Assembly (NCBI GenBank): GCA_905233565.1
Contig: CAJOCL010000005.1
Coordinates: 95,890-159,889 of the forward strand
Reading direction: 5' to 3'
DNA: 64,000 nt
Origin: an uncultured Synergistales bacterium
GTDB lineage: Bacteria; Synergistota; Synergistia; Synergistales; Aminobacteriaceae
Under the pieces are notes generated by a model. That model was not told where the DNA came from and did not search any database. It saw only the letters and a program-made list of their open reading frames with translations. Of this stretch, positions 1 through 8,340 are shown piece after piece; the first letter of the stretch is position 1; each line of letters opens with the position of its first letter. Made by a program: the position numbers and the translations under genes.

Positions 1-306
1 CAGAAAAAATGCCGTCAGCTTGAAGTTGTTGAACGTGAGAGACAAATTACGGTTAATTACGAACAGCAGACTGTTCAAATTTCGCGCTGTGTAAACAATC
101 CTGAAGGTCAGGTTGAAATCCGTGAAACTCCCGTTTTCCCGAAGAGTGAGCCGCTGAAGCTCGAACTTGCTGATTTCGTCAGATGTGTGCGCGAACACAG
201 GCCGCCTGTTGTCGGGGGAGGAGACGGGAAAAAAGCCCTTGAAGTTGCCGTTGAAATCCTCAGACAGATACATGAAGGAAGCACTGAAAAAGTGAAAACT
301 GCATAA
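1..306 (+). CDS. Gfo/Idh/MocA-family oxidoreductase, C-terminal part (5' truncated by window)
   Basis: An open frame enters from the left edge and stops with TAA at 304-306, giving about 101 residues. The end of the protein (LADFVRCVREHRPPVVGG, then KKALEVAVEILRQIHEGS) is the usual C-terminal helix pair of Gfo/Idh/MocA NAD(P)-dependent sugar oxidoreductases, where a D-F-V segment is followed by a Gly-rich turn and an A-x-E-I-x-x-S/I helix. The Rossmann domain lies outside the window, so substrate and exact subfamily cannot be told. UDP-sugar 3-dehydrogenases of lipid A or O-antigen pathways are one possibility. A strong terminator follows at once, so it ends its transcription unit. Confidence 0.6.
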   Translation, partial: QKKCRQLEVVERERQITVNYEQQTVQISRCVNNPEGQVEIRETPVFPKSEPLKLELADFVRCVREHRPPVVGGGDGKKALEVAVEILRQIHEGSTEKVKTA

Positions 307-330
307 ATCGATCTGCGTGTATATATCTGC

Positions 331-363
331 ACTCCGGCTGAATTTCTCTGCCGGAGTTTTTTA
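331..363 (+). terminator. [25 protein letters not shown] the Gfo/Idh gene
   Basis: The 8-bp perfect stem ACTCCGGC/GCCGGAGT (331-338 with 350-357), an 11-nt loop and a run of seven T. It separates the upstream gene from the helicase-nuclease. AT-rich sequence with a TATAAT at 365-370 follows and may supply the next promoter. Confidence 0.85.
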
Positions 364-402
364 TTATAATTAGTAAATATTATAAATAAGGAGCTTTTTA
401 CG

Positions 403-3400
403 TTGAATTATTCATTACCCGCTGAAACCCCTAAAGGACAGCGGGACGCAATAAACGCTGATAACGCTGATTCAGAAATAATAACCGTAGAGGCAGGAGC
501 AGGAACGGGAAAAACTTGGGTATTGTCAGAACGTTATTTAAGGCTTTTGCTTGAAGATAATGAATTACTGCCTTCTGACATTCTGACTTTGACTTACACT
601 GACGCAGCAGCAGGAGAGATGAAGGCGCGTATTGAAGCGAGATTAACTCAGGCACTGAATGATTTTAAGGATGCTGAAAGAAAACAGAAAATACTTGACG
701 GTTTGAGTGATTCATGGATTTCAACAATACATTCATTTGCGACGAGATTAATACGCGAGTCAGGTTTATCGCTTGACATTGACCCGAGAGCGTCAGTAAT
801 AACGGATCATCAGGAGCAGGAATTTTGGGAAGATATACGAAAAGCCGCAGAGTTTTCGGAATTGGGCAGGCTTGCAGGGAATTACGGCGGTGTTCTGCTA
901 AAACATGCAAAGTCCCTTGATAATGATGAACGCATGACCTATGCTGTAGGGAAGTGGGGCGCGTCAGCCCTCAGCATTTTTGCCCGTGAAACGGCAGAAC
1001 TTCACGCCTCTTCCGGCAGATCATGGGAGGAGATGTTGGAATGGGCAAAAAATGACTCAGAACTGATTGAACGTTCAAGCGGTCTTGTAAAAGATATTCT
1101 TAAATCTGAATGGCTGAAAGTATGGAACACGTTTTTTAATATGCAGCTTCCAAAGGCAAAAAATCCTGAAGGTACGGGCGCAATACTTAATGATTTAATG
1201 TCATGGCAGCAATCAGCAAGCCCCGAAAATGAGAAAGAGTTAAAGCACTTTTATAAACGAATACTCATCGACAATGATATAAAAGCCAATAAGGGCGAAC
1301 CATTCGCAACACTCGGACAATATTTAGGCATGACGCTTGGAGACTGGAGGAAGACTCAATCACCTGCAGTCAGGAACGTAACGGAAAATTTTGATGCTGC
1401 TTTAGCAGATGAAGAAAAGGAAATGCGAAAAACCCTCATGAAATTCTGTGCTGTTTCGTGGGGAATGTGGGACACGATGAAATCAAAAAGAAAAGTATTA
1501 TCATTTTCAGATATGATACTTCATGCCAGAAAGGCCGTTGAACAGAACGGCATACGCAGGACTTTCAAATATATACTTGTTGACGAGTTTCAAGACACTG
1601 ACCCTTTGCAGTTCAAAATGATTGAAGCCCTGAACAAATACGGCGGAAAATCAAAACTTTTTGCTGTCGGAGATCCCAAACAGTCAATCTACAGATTCAG
1701 ACACGCCGATCCTTCACTTTTTGCAGAGATAAGCAGACGTGACGGGACACAAAATATTCATCTCGATGAAAGTTTCAGGACAAGGGAATCGCTTTTAACA
1801 AAAATAAACATGATTTTTTCGTCTTTATGGCTAAACGGTATAAGCAGGTTAGAATCAATGAGAGATGTTAAATATAATCCCCTTAAAGCAGCAAATTCTG
1901 ACGATGAGCGCAATTCGGGAACGATGCCGGATTTCAGGATTATTCTTGCGCAAAGTCAAAGCGATTCAAAAATTCAGGACACAAAGAAGGCACTCGCTGA
2001 AAAATTGGCAGAAAAAATAAATTCATGGGTTACTGAAGGCTGTACGGTCTGGGACAAGAAAGGGAAAACAATACGCCCCGTAAAATTCTCGGATTTCGCT
2101 ATATTATCACGCGGGCGGGGCTGTTTTGACATTCTCGAGGAGGCTTTGGAGAAGTTCAATATACCTTCAGTGCAGGACAGGAGCAGCGATTATTTCAGCA
2201 GGGGCGAAATCGGCGACGTTGTATGCACTTTGAGGGCTGCTGCCGACATGAACGATGATTTTTCGGTTACTGGCTGGCTTATGTCCCCGTTTTCGGGAAC
2301 AAGTGAAGATGACGCGGTAACAAAATGTTTAACGTTAATTGATGATAATCATAGGCCGGTTGATTTAATCCGTGATAATCTCCACGATACATATTCATAT
2401 CTTGAACGCCTCTCAATTGTCGGTGAAAACGAAGGGGCAGCGGGCATACTTTCAATTATTGACAGCAACAGGAAATGGCTTTCATGTTACAAGCCTAATG
2501 ACCGTCTTAGGGTCTTGCGTAATGTCAGGCTTGCTTTGAATATTGCGCGTGAATTTCAGTCTTCGGGAACATCGAGCCTTGTTTCATGTGCCGAATATCT
2601 GACACGTTCAGTCCGTAATCAGTCATCATACGAAGAACCTGCATGGCATGATGACGGTGAAAACGCTGTCAGGCTCGGTGCCGTCCATTCTGCAAAAGGT
2701 CTTGAATACCCCGTTACTGTTATATTTGAAGACAGGAAGGGGGCAAGGAGCGACAGCACTTCACTGAATGCCTCGCGTGAACTCGGTATCGTCATGAAGT
2801 CATTACCTGATGAGTGCGGAGCAAAAAATACAAAGCTCAAATTTTCCGACTGGGATAAATTATTATCTGAACAGGGAGACTCAGAAGAGGAAGAACGGTT
2901 ATTTTATGTTGCCTGCACCAGAGCTCAGGACAGTTTAATATTCTGCGGTATACTCACGTCAAAATCTGAAGCCCCTAAAAGCACATGGACAAAATTAATG
3001 CTGGACAATACACAAAATATGAATGATATTGATGATATTAAAGAATATGTAAATATCAATGACGGTGCAAAAATTATATCTTCAAGTGTTAAGGTTGAAA
3101 ATAAATCCTTCACTGCCGTTAAAATCGTCAATCCTGAAATTTCATTGCGCCAGATTTCCGCAACTTCATTCGCGCTTTATGAATTTTGCCCTTACGCATG
3201 GAGGCGCAAATACCGTCAGGGTTTGAAACTTGAATGGGAACACGTAGACCGTGAAAATAATGACGATGTAATAGGCGGCTCGGAACTCGGCAGCCTTGCA
3301 CACTGGATTTTAACCCGCTGGCCGTCCGTTAATGATGAAGATTACATGTCGAAACTTGATTATTATCTTCATAACAAGGAAGTAATTACGCTTCTTCCGG

Positions 3401-3894
3401 GTTACCTTCGTGATATGTGGCGGAAAAATGACAAGGATAATAAATCAAGCCTAAAAGAATGGCTGATGAATTTTGCTGACAGTGAATTGGGCGTTAAACT
3501 GCGCAGTAAGAATAACATTGAGCGCGAATACAGGTTCAGGGAATGGCTTAACGGCAAAACGATAATGTCAGGAGCTGTTGACGTTGTAGACGGTTCAGAC
3601 ATTATTGACTACAAGATTACGGAGATAAACAGAGTTCCTCCCGGCCTTTATGAATCACAAATGGATTTTTACGCGTACATTATTCACATGAAAAAGAATC
3701 TTGACAGCGTAAACGCCTGTATTGCCTTACTGCGTGAGAATAAGACGTTAAACAGGACTGTTAGTAACTTTGATGACATACGGGAGAGAATTATACGTGC
3801 TTCTGAAATTTGCGCATCAGGGCCGTATAATCCAAATCTTAATCACTGCTCAAAATGTCCGTTTAAGAAAGGCTGTGTTAAAAATGCCGGATAA
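403..3894 (+). CDS. AddA/RecB-like UvrD-family helicase fused to an Fe-S PD-(D/E)XK nuclease
   Basis: A 1163-residue superfamily 1 helicase-nuclease, probably for double-strand break resection. The TTG start at 403 has an AAGGAG site about 10 nt upstream. Walker A is AGAGTGKT (31-38), motif II VDEFQDTD (about 393-400), motif III VGDPKQSIYRFR (about 421), and late motifs GAVHSAKGLEYPVT and ERLFYVACTRA follow. The C-terminal nuclease carries D...DYK (about 1060-1073). A Cys near 929 (CPYAW) and a terminal C-x2-C-x5-C (CSKCPFKKGC) form the four-Cys pattern of AddB and Cas4 iron-sulfur nucleases. Classical AddA nucleases lack this, so one chain combines an AddA-like helicase with an AddB-type nuclease. 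No AddB partner lies in the window. The next gene overlaps its end by 11 nt. Confidence 0.85.
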   Translation: MNYSLPAETPKGQRDAINADNADSEIITVEAGAGTGKTWVLSERYLRLLLEDNELLPSDILTLTYTDAAAGEMKARIEARLTQALNDFKDAERKQKILDGLSDSWISTIHSFATRLIRESGLSLDIDPRASVITDHQEQEFWEDIRKAAEFSELGRLAGNYGGVLLKHAKSLDNDERMTYAVGKWGASALSIFARETAELHASSGRSWEEMLEWAKNDSELIERSSGLVKDILKSEWLKVWNTFFNMQLPKAKNPEGTGAILNDLMSWQQSASPENEKELKHFYKRILIDNDIKANKGEPFATLGQYLGMTLGDWRKTQSPAVRNVTENFDAALADEEKEMRKTLMKFCAVSWGMWDTMKSKRKVLSFSDMILHARKAVEQNGIRRTFKYILVDEFQDTDPLQFKMIEALNKYGGKSKLFAVGDPKQSIYRFRHADPSLFAEISRRDGTQNIHLDESFRTRESLLTKINMIFSSLWLNGISRLESMRDVKYNPLKAANSDDERNSGTMPDFRIILAQSQSDSKIQDTKKALAEKLAEKINSWVTEGCTVWDKKGKTIRPVKFSDFAILSRGRGCFDILEEALEKFNIPSVQDRSSDYFSRGEIGDVVCTLRAAADMNDDFSVTGWLMSPFSGTSEDDAVTKCLTLIDDNHRPVDLIRDNLHDTYSYLERLSIVGENEGAAGILSIIDSNRKWLSCYKPNDRLRVLRNVRLALNIAREFQSSGTSSLVSCAEYLTRSVRNQSSYEEPAWHDDGENAVRLGAVHSAKGLEYPVTVIFEDRKGARSDSTSLNASRELGIVMKSLPDECGAKNTKLKFSDWDKLLSEQGDSEEEERLFYVACTRAQDSLIFCGILTSKSEAPKSTWTKLMLDNTQNMNDIDDIKEYVNINDGAKIISSSVKVENKSFTAVKIVNPEISLRQISATSFALYEFCPYAWRRKYRQGLKLEWEHVDRENNDDVIGGSELGSLAHWILTRWPSVNDEDYMSKLDYYLHNKEVITLLPGYLRDMWRKNDKDNKSSLKEWLMNFADSELGVKLRSKNNIEREYRFREWLNGKTIMSGAVDVVDGSDIIDYKITEINRVPPGLYESQMDFYAYIIHMKKNLDSVNACIALLRENKTLNRTVSNFDDIRERIIRASEICASGPYNPNLNHCSKCPFKKGCVKNAG

Positions 3895-4651
3895 CAATAA
3901 CTTTGCTACTGAACAGCACAAGGAGTTACATAAAGAATTGCACAGGGAATATTATTTAACCTGTGAAAAGTATTATATTTTTGAACTTCTCACGATTGCC
4001 GGCGGAATGATGGGGCTTTACACCTATAATTTAAGGGGCGGTGTATTCTCAAACGCCCAGACGGGCAACATTGTAAAAATGGCCGCTGCGTTCGGAAGCC
4101 GTAACTTCAGGGCTGCTTTGTATTACATTATACCGTTCAGCGCGTATGTTCTGGGGACAATAATATCCGAAATACTCCCGCAGAAAGTAAGAAGCAAAAA
4201 ATTCATCCGATGGGATACTCTTTTAGTCGGCATTGAGATTGTAACGCTGCTCATTGTCGGATTCATACCATTTACATGGCCGGATCAGATTTCGCAGGTA
4301 ATAATTAATTTTTTATGTGCAATGCAGTTCAACACTTTCAGGCAGGCTGAGGGCGTCCCGATGGCTACAACGTTCATGACAAATCATGTCAGACAGATAG
4401 GAATCAGCATAGCCCGTATAATCCGCCACCATGAACAGGAAAATGAAGCGCGTGAAAAAATGCTGAAACATATAAAGATTATTTTTGCGTTTTTTTTAGG
4501 CGGTCTTACCGTTACGGCTTTGGGGCCTTATTTAATGGAGCGTACAATATGGCTCGCAGTTATCCCGTTAAGCGCGTGTTTTTGCGTAATGCTGCAGTCT
4601 GATTTAGTCTATGAAAAAGCAATGTTAAATCTCAAGCCTCACGGACATTAA
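3884..4651 (+). CDS. DUF1275 (YoaK-family) membrane protein
   Basis: About 255 residues with an N-terminal His/Glu-rich cytoplasmic segment and roughly six hydrophobic segments. The signature GGMMGLYTYNLRGGVFSNAQTGN near residue 40 is typical of DUF1275, small multipass proteins with no settled biochemical role. ATG at 3884, just inside the end of the helicase gene, was chosen over an upstream in-frame start at 3770 because the family begins close to its first membrane segment and the extra 38 residues look like helicase shadow. The 11-nt overlap suggests translational coupling. A transport role is often guessed for the family but is not shown here. Confidence 0.75.
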   Translation: MPDNNNFATEQHKELHKELHREYYLTCEKYYIFELLTIAGGMMGLYTYNLRGGVFSNAQTGNIVKMAAAFGSRNFRAALYYIIPFSAYVLGTIISEILPQKVRSKKFIRWDTLLVGIEIVTLLIVGFIPFTWPDQISQVIINFLCAMQFNTFRQAEGVPMATTFMTNHVRQIGISIARIIRHHEQENEAREKMLKHIKIIFAFFLGGLTVTALGPYLMERTIWLAVIPLSACFCVMLQSDLVYEKAMLNLKPHGH

Positions 4652-4684
4652 AATTTTTCCTGCAAAAATTCGGCAAAATTGCGG

Positions 4685-4690
4685 TATACT
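4685..4690 (+). promoter_or_regulatory. Candidate -10 box for ilvA
   Basis: TATACT in the AT-rich gap between the DUF1275 gene and ilvA. No convincing -35 is seen, so this is tentative. Confidence 0.3.
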
Positions 4691-4722
4691 AATACCATTA
4701 AATTTGCGAGGTGTGATTAATT

Positions 4723-4764
4723 ATGAATGTAGAGGATAAAGAAATTAAAGTATGCTTACGTTAG
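4723..4764 (+). CDS. Possible 13-residue leader ORF overlapping the ilvA start
   Basis: ATG at 4723 has a better ribosome-binding site (GAGGTG, 4709-4714, about 8 nt upstream) than the ilvA ATG at 4752. It encodes MNVEDKEIKVCLR and stops at 4762-4764, inside ilvA and out of frame with it. Such an arrangement could couple ilvA translation to a leader. The peptide is not rich in Ile, Val, Leu or Thr, so it does not look like a classical attenuator peptide. It may be chance. Confidence 0.3.
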   Translation: MNVEDKEIKVCLR

Positions 4765-5957
4765 ATAAAGTTTACCATGCTGCTTATGTTCTCAGGGAAT
4801 GTGCAAGAAAGACTGATTTAATCGCCGCTCCCCTTCTCAGCGAGGAACATAACCTTTATTTGAAAACGGAAAATTTACAGGTAACAGGAAGTTTCAAACT
4901 TAGAGGAGCATATTACAAGATTTCGCAGCTCAGTGATGACGAAAAGTCAAAAGGGATAGTGGCCTGTTCAGCCGGCAATCATGCTCAGGGCGTAGCAATG
5001 GCCGCAACAAGAAAGGGCATAGCGTCAACAATCTGTATGCCTGACAGTGCCCCCGTAATGAAAGTTGAAAGTACCAGAAGGCTCGGTGCAAATATTGAAC
5101 TTGTCAAGGGGGCGTATGACGATGCACATGACAGAGCCGTTCAGATAGTCCAGGAGACTGGCGCGGCGTTCATTCACCCGTATGATGATGATTACGTCAT
5201 TGCAGGACAGGCAACTATAGGGCTTGAAATTCTTGATCAGCTTGAAGACGTTGAGGCGATTATAGTACCGGTCGGCGGAGGCGGTCTGATTTCAGGAATT
5301 TCATTCGCCGTAAAATCTCTGAAACCTGGCGTAAAAATCTACGGCGTTCAAGCATCGGGCGCACCGTCAATGTATAACTCATTTCATGCACACGAAAGAA
5401 AAACACTTGAAAGCGTATCGACATTCGCTGACGGTATAGCCGTCAAAAATCCCGGCGAAACGACATACGATATAATTTCGCGCTACGTTGATGATGTTGT
5501 CTGCGTCTCGGAAGATGAGATCGCTGCCGCAATTCTCGCGTTAATCGAAAAACAGAAGCTCATTGCCGAAGGTGCAGGAGCCGTTCCCGTAGCGGCGGCC
5601 ATGTTCCATAAGCTGCCTATTGAGGGTAAAAAGGCGGTCTGCGTTGTTTCGGGCGGAAATATTGACGTTAATATACTTTCACGCGTCATTACAAGAGGTC
5701 TAATGATGACGGGGCGGAATGTTAATCTTACGATTGAACTTGTTGACAAGCCCGGACAGCTTCAGCAGGTATCAGAGATTATAGCCTCATGCGGTGCCAA
5801 TGTTGTATCAGTTTACTACGATCACGGCGATACTAACATGGCTATAAATTCATGCTTCCTGAAACTTGCTTTGGAGACAAGAGACAGTGAACAGATTGTC
5901 AATATAAGGCAGGAATTAGGCAAGGCAGGATTCAGAATAGTAACGGAAAGAGTTTAA
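4752..5957 (+). CDS. ilvA: Threonine ammonia-lyase (threonine dehydratase) with C-terminal ACT domain
   Basis: PLP-dependent deaminase converting threonine to 2-oxobutanoate, the first step of isoleucine synthesis or of threonine catabolism. The 401 residues match the single-ACT form. The PLP lysine is K49 in TGSFKLRGAY, the phosphate-binding glycine loop is PVGGGGLISGI, and SAGNHAQG is the substrate loop. An ACT domain covers about 325-401 (LTIELVDKPGQLQQVSEII), smaller than the paired domain of E. coli IlvA, so catabolic and biosynthetic forms cannot be told apart by length. ATG follows a weak site and overlaps a possible leader ORF. The M23 peptidase gene begins 15 nt downstream. Confidence 0.9.
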   Translation: MLTLDKVYHAAYVLRECARKTDLIAAPLLSEEHNLYLKTENLQVTGSFKLRGAYYKISQLSDDEKSKGIVACSAGNHAQGVAMAATRKGIASTICMPDSAPVMKVESTRRLGANIELVKGAYDDAHDRAVQIVQETGAAFIHPYDDDYVIAGQATIGLEILDQLEDVEAIIVPVGGGGLISGISFAVKSLKPGVKIYGVQASGAPSMYNSFHAHERKTLESVSTFADGIAVKNPGETTYDIISRYVDDVVCVSEDEIAAAILALIEKQKLIAEGAGAVPVAAAMFHKLPIEGKKAVCVVSGGNIDVNILSRVITRGLMMTGRNVNLTIELVDKPGQLQQVSEIIASCGANVVSVYYDHGDTNMAINSCFLKLALETRDSEQIVNIRQELGKAGFRIVTERV

Positions 5958-5972
5958 GGGGGACTGATTAAG

Positions 5973-7397
5973 TTGAACAAGTTAAAGAAATTTGCATTAA
6001 TTACGTTAATCATAATGACATTTTCGGGGACGGTATACGCCGCTAAATGGAAAGAGTTAGTATTTACTGATGATATTAACATGGGACTTGCTGAATTGAG
6101 CAAGTACTGTATGCTGCATAATATTACGGTTGCTGACGTTTTATGGGCAAACAGCGTTGAAAGCAATGACTTAAAGCCCGGCCAGTCGTTATATCTTCCG
6201 GCTAATCATGCTGATATGCTGGCAATATGGCAGAATCGAGGGGCTTGGAAACCGACAGCGTTAGTCCCCGTAACAAGTGCCGCCGCCGCAAAGCGTGCAG
6301 CTTCAAATGAAACACTGACAACACAGACGACGCAGACAATGCAGGCACCGGCACCATTAACGCCCGTAACGCCTGCAGCACCCGTAACGCCTGCTCCCGT
6401 AACAGTTCCTGAAGTCAAGCCGGAAATTAAACCCGAAGAGCCTCAGAAGACTAATGATGAATTAATAGCACAGTTAAGGGACGAAGTAAGGACAGATGCA
6501 AGAAATCTCCCTGCTTCTAATCCTGTTCCTGCCCCTGCTCCTGCGCCCGTTATGGCACAGACAAAGCCCGAAACTCAGGAATTACAGCCCGTTCAGACAG
6601 TGCAGACGGTGCAGAATAAGCCCGCCCCTGTAAGAACTCAGGAGAGGCCTGACCCTGCGAAAGTCATCGCAAACACGGCAAAACCCGACAAAATTTTAAC
6701 AAGCACTCCCAGAAAATCAGCGAAAAATGATATTCCCGGTTTAATGGATCCGATAATCATACTTTCGCCGAACGGAGACCCCTCAAAAGGCCCTATGCGT
6801 CTTGTCATTTCGGGCGATAAAGTCGAGGTCGTCCAGCTTCCGAAGAATGCAGCACCGAAAAGGCCGAGCCTTGCGGATTTAGATCACACGTTCGGTGCAA
6901 CTCCAAGTTATCTGCCTCACTATAATTTAACGCCCAGACAGCGCGCACGTGATCCCTTCATAATAAACATGGGGAATCTTGCCGGAAAAATGCTCTGGCC
7001 TGTTGACGGAAAAATCTCGTCGCCTTTCGGAAAATGGCGCGGCAAACACAAACATCAGGGTATTGATATTCCAATGCCTGCAGGTACGCCGATAAGGGCA
7101 TCAAGAAACGGAGTTGTTACGAGGACGGGAAATAATTCAACAATGGGATTCAGAGGTTACGGGAATTTCGTACTCATGGATCACGGCGATGGACTGCAGA
7201 CGTTTTATGCACACTGCCTGAGCGTTGCGGTCATTCAGGGTCAAAGAGTAATGCAGGGTCAGATTATAGGCTATGTCGGAAGTACAGGGCGTTCAACGGC
7301 TAACCACCTTCATTTTGAAGTAAGGGTTAATAACGTAAAAGTCGATCCGATCCCTTATTTGGCCGGAAATACACATCTTGCATCCCGCAAACAGTAA
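5973..7397 (+). CDS. Secreted LysM/M23 peptidoglycan endopeptidase
   Basis: 474 residues starting at TTG 5973 behind GGGGGA. An N-terminal signal peptide ([19 protein letters not shown]) is followed by a LysM-like stretch (about 30-75, with [26 protein letters not shown]), a long Pro/Ala/Gln/Thr-rich linker (about 95-240), and an M23 domain (about 340-465). The M23 zinc motifs are visible as H-Q-G-I-D, then HLHFEVR near the end, with [20 protein letters not shown] between. It should act in the periplasm on peptidoglycan cross-links or as an amidase activator. Whether it is catalytic or EnvC-like cannot be decided, though the ligands look intact. Its end runs to within 26 nt of glyQ. Confidence 0.85.
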   Translation: MNKLKKFALITLIIMTFSGTVYAAKWKELVFTDDINMGLAELSKYCMLHNITVADVLWANSVESNDLKPGQSLYLPANHADMLAIWQNRGAWKPTALVPVTSAAAAKRAASNETLTTQTTQTMQAPAPLTPVTPAAPVTPAPVTVPEVKPEIKPEEPQKTNDELIAQLRDEVRTDARNLPASNPVPAPAPAPVMAQTKPETQELQPVQTVQTVQNKPAPVRTQERPDPAKVIANTAKPDKILTSTPRKSAKNDIPGLMDPIIILSPNGDPSKGPMRLVISGDKVEVVQLPKNAAPKRPSLADLDHTFGATPSYLPHYNLTPRQRARDPFIINMGNLAGKMLWPVDGKISSPFGKWRGKHKHQGIDIPMPAGTPIRASRNGVVTRTGNNSTMGFRGYGNFVLMDHGDGLQTFYAHCLSVAVIQGQRVMQGQIIGYVGSTGRSTANHLHFEVRVNNVKVDPIPYLAGNTHLASRKQ

Positions 7398-7422
7398 AAA
7401 CACGAAAGGAGACATCGAAAAC

Positions 7423-8334
7423 TTGAACTTTCAGGAAATATATTTCAGACTGGAAAATTTCTGGTCTCGTCAGGGCTGTGTAGTTCAGCAGCCATATGAT
7501 ATTGAGGTCGGCGCGGGGACTATGAACCCTGCGACGGCTCTGCGCGTTTTAGGGCCTGAACCGTGGCGCGTTGCATACGTTGAGCCTTCACGGAGGCCGT
7601 CAGACGGAAGATACGGGAAAAACCCGAACAGACTTCAGCATTATTATCAATATCAGGTCATAATAAAGCCTGCACCGGCAAATATTCAGGATTTATATAT
7701 AGAAAGCCTAGCAAGTTTAGGCATAAATCCAGATGAGCATGATATAAGATTTGTTGAGGACGACTGGGAAAACCCTTCAACGGGTGCTTGGGGCTTGGGC
7801 TGGGAAGTCTGGCTTGACGGAATGGAAATAACACAGTTCACATATTTTCAGCAGTTAGGCGGTATTGACATGGAGAACGTACCGGCTGAAATAACATACG
7901 GAATTGAAAGAATTGCAATGTACGTTCAAAAGGCTGACAGCGTTTACGATTTGGAATGGGCCGGAAAAGTTACGTACGGCGATGTTCATCTTCAGGGTGA
8001 AATCGAACACTCACATTATAATTTTGAAATTGCTGATACTGATATGCTTTTCACGCTGTTCAACATGTACGAAAAAGAGGCCGGAAGGGTACTCGATGCC
8101 GGTTTTGTACTACCTGCATATGATTATGTCCTGAAAAGCTCTCACACTTTTAATCTTCTTGATGCCCGTAACGCAATCAGCGTAACCGAACGGACGGGCT
8201 ATATTTCGCGTGTCCGTGCATTGGCCTGCAGATGTGCTGAGGCTTACAGGAAACAGCGCGAGGAAATGGGCTTCCCGTTAATGGAAAAATTCACGAACGA
8301 GACGGGAAAATTTTTCGAGGAACTGGGGGAATAA
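7423..8334 (+). CDS. glyQ: Glycine--tRNA ligase alpha subunit
   Basis: Catalytic subunit of the alpha2-beta2 bacterial glycyl-tRNA synthetase. The sequence [18 protein letters not shown] at the start and [20 protein letters not shown] are hallmark segments. With TTG at 7423, 11 nt after AAAGGAG, the product is 303 residues, the same length as E. coli GlyQ. A longer in-frame start at 7378 would overlap the peptidase gene and adds non-conserved sequence. glyS follows after 6 nt, so the two subunits are co-translated. Confidence 0.95.
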   Translation: MNFQEIYFRLENFWSRQGCVVQQPYDIEVGAGTMNPATALRVLGPEPWRVAYVEPSRRPSDGRYGKNPNRLQHYYQYQVIIKPAPANIQDLYIESLASLGINPDEHDIRFVEDDWENPSTGAWGLGWEVWLDGMEITQFTYFQQLGGIDMENVPAEITYGIERIAMYVQKADSVYDLEWAGKVTYGDVHLQGEIEHSHYNFEIADTDMLFTLFNMYEKEAGRVLDAGFVLPAYDYVLKSSHTFNLLDARNAISVTERTGYISRVRALACRCAEAYRKQREEMGFPLMEKFTNETGKFFEELGE

Positions 8335-8340
8335 TTCAAA

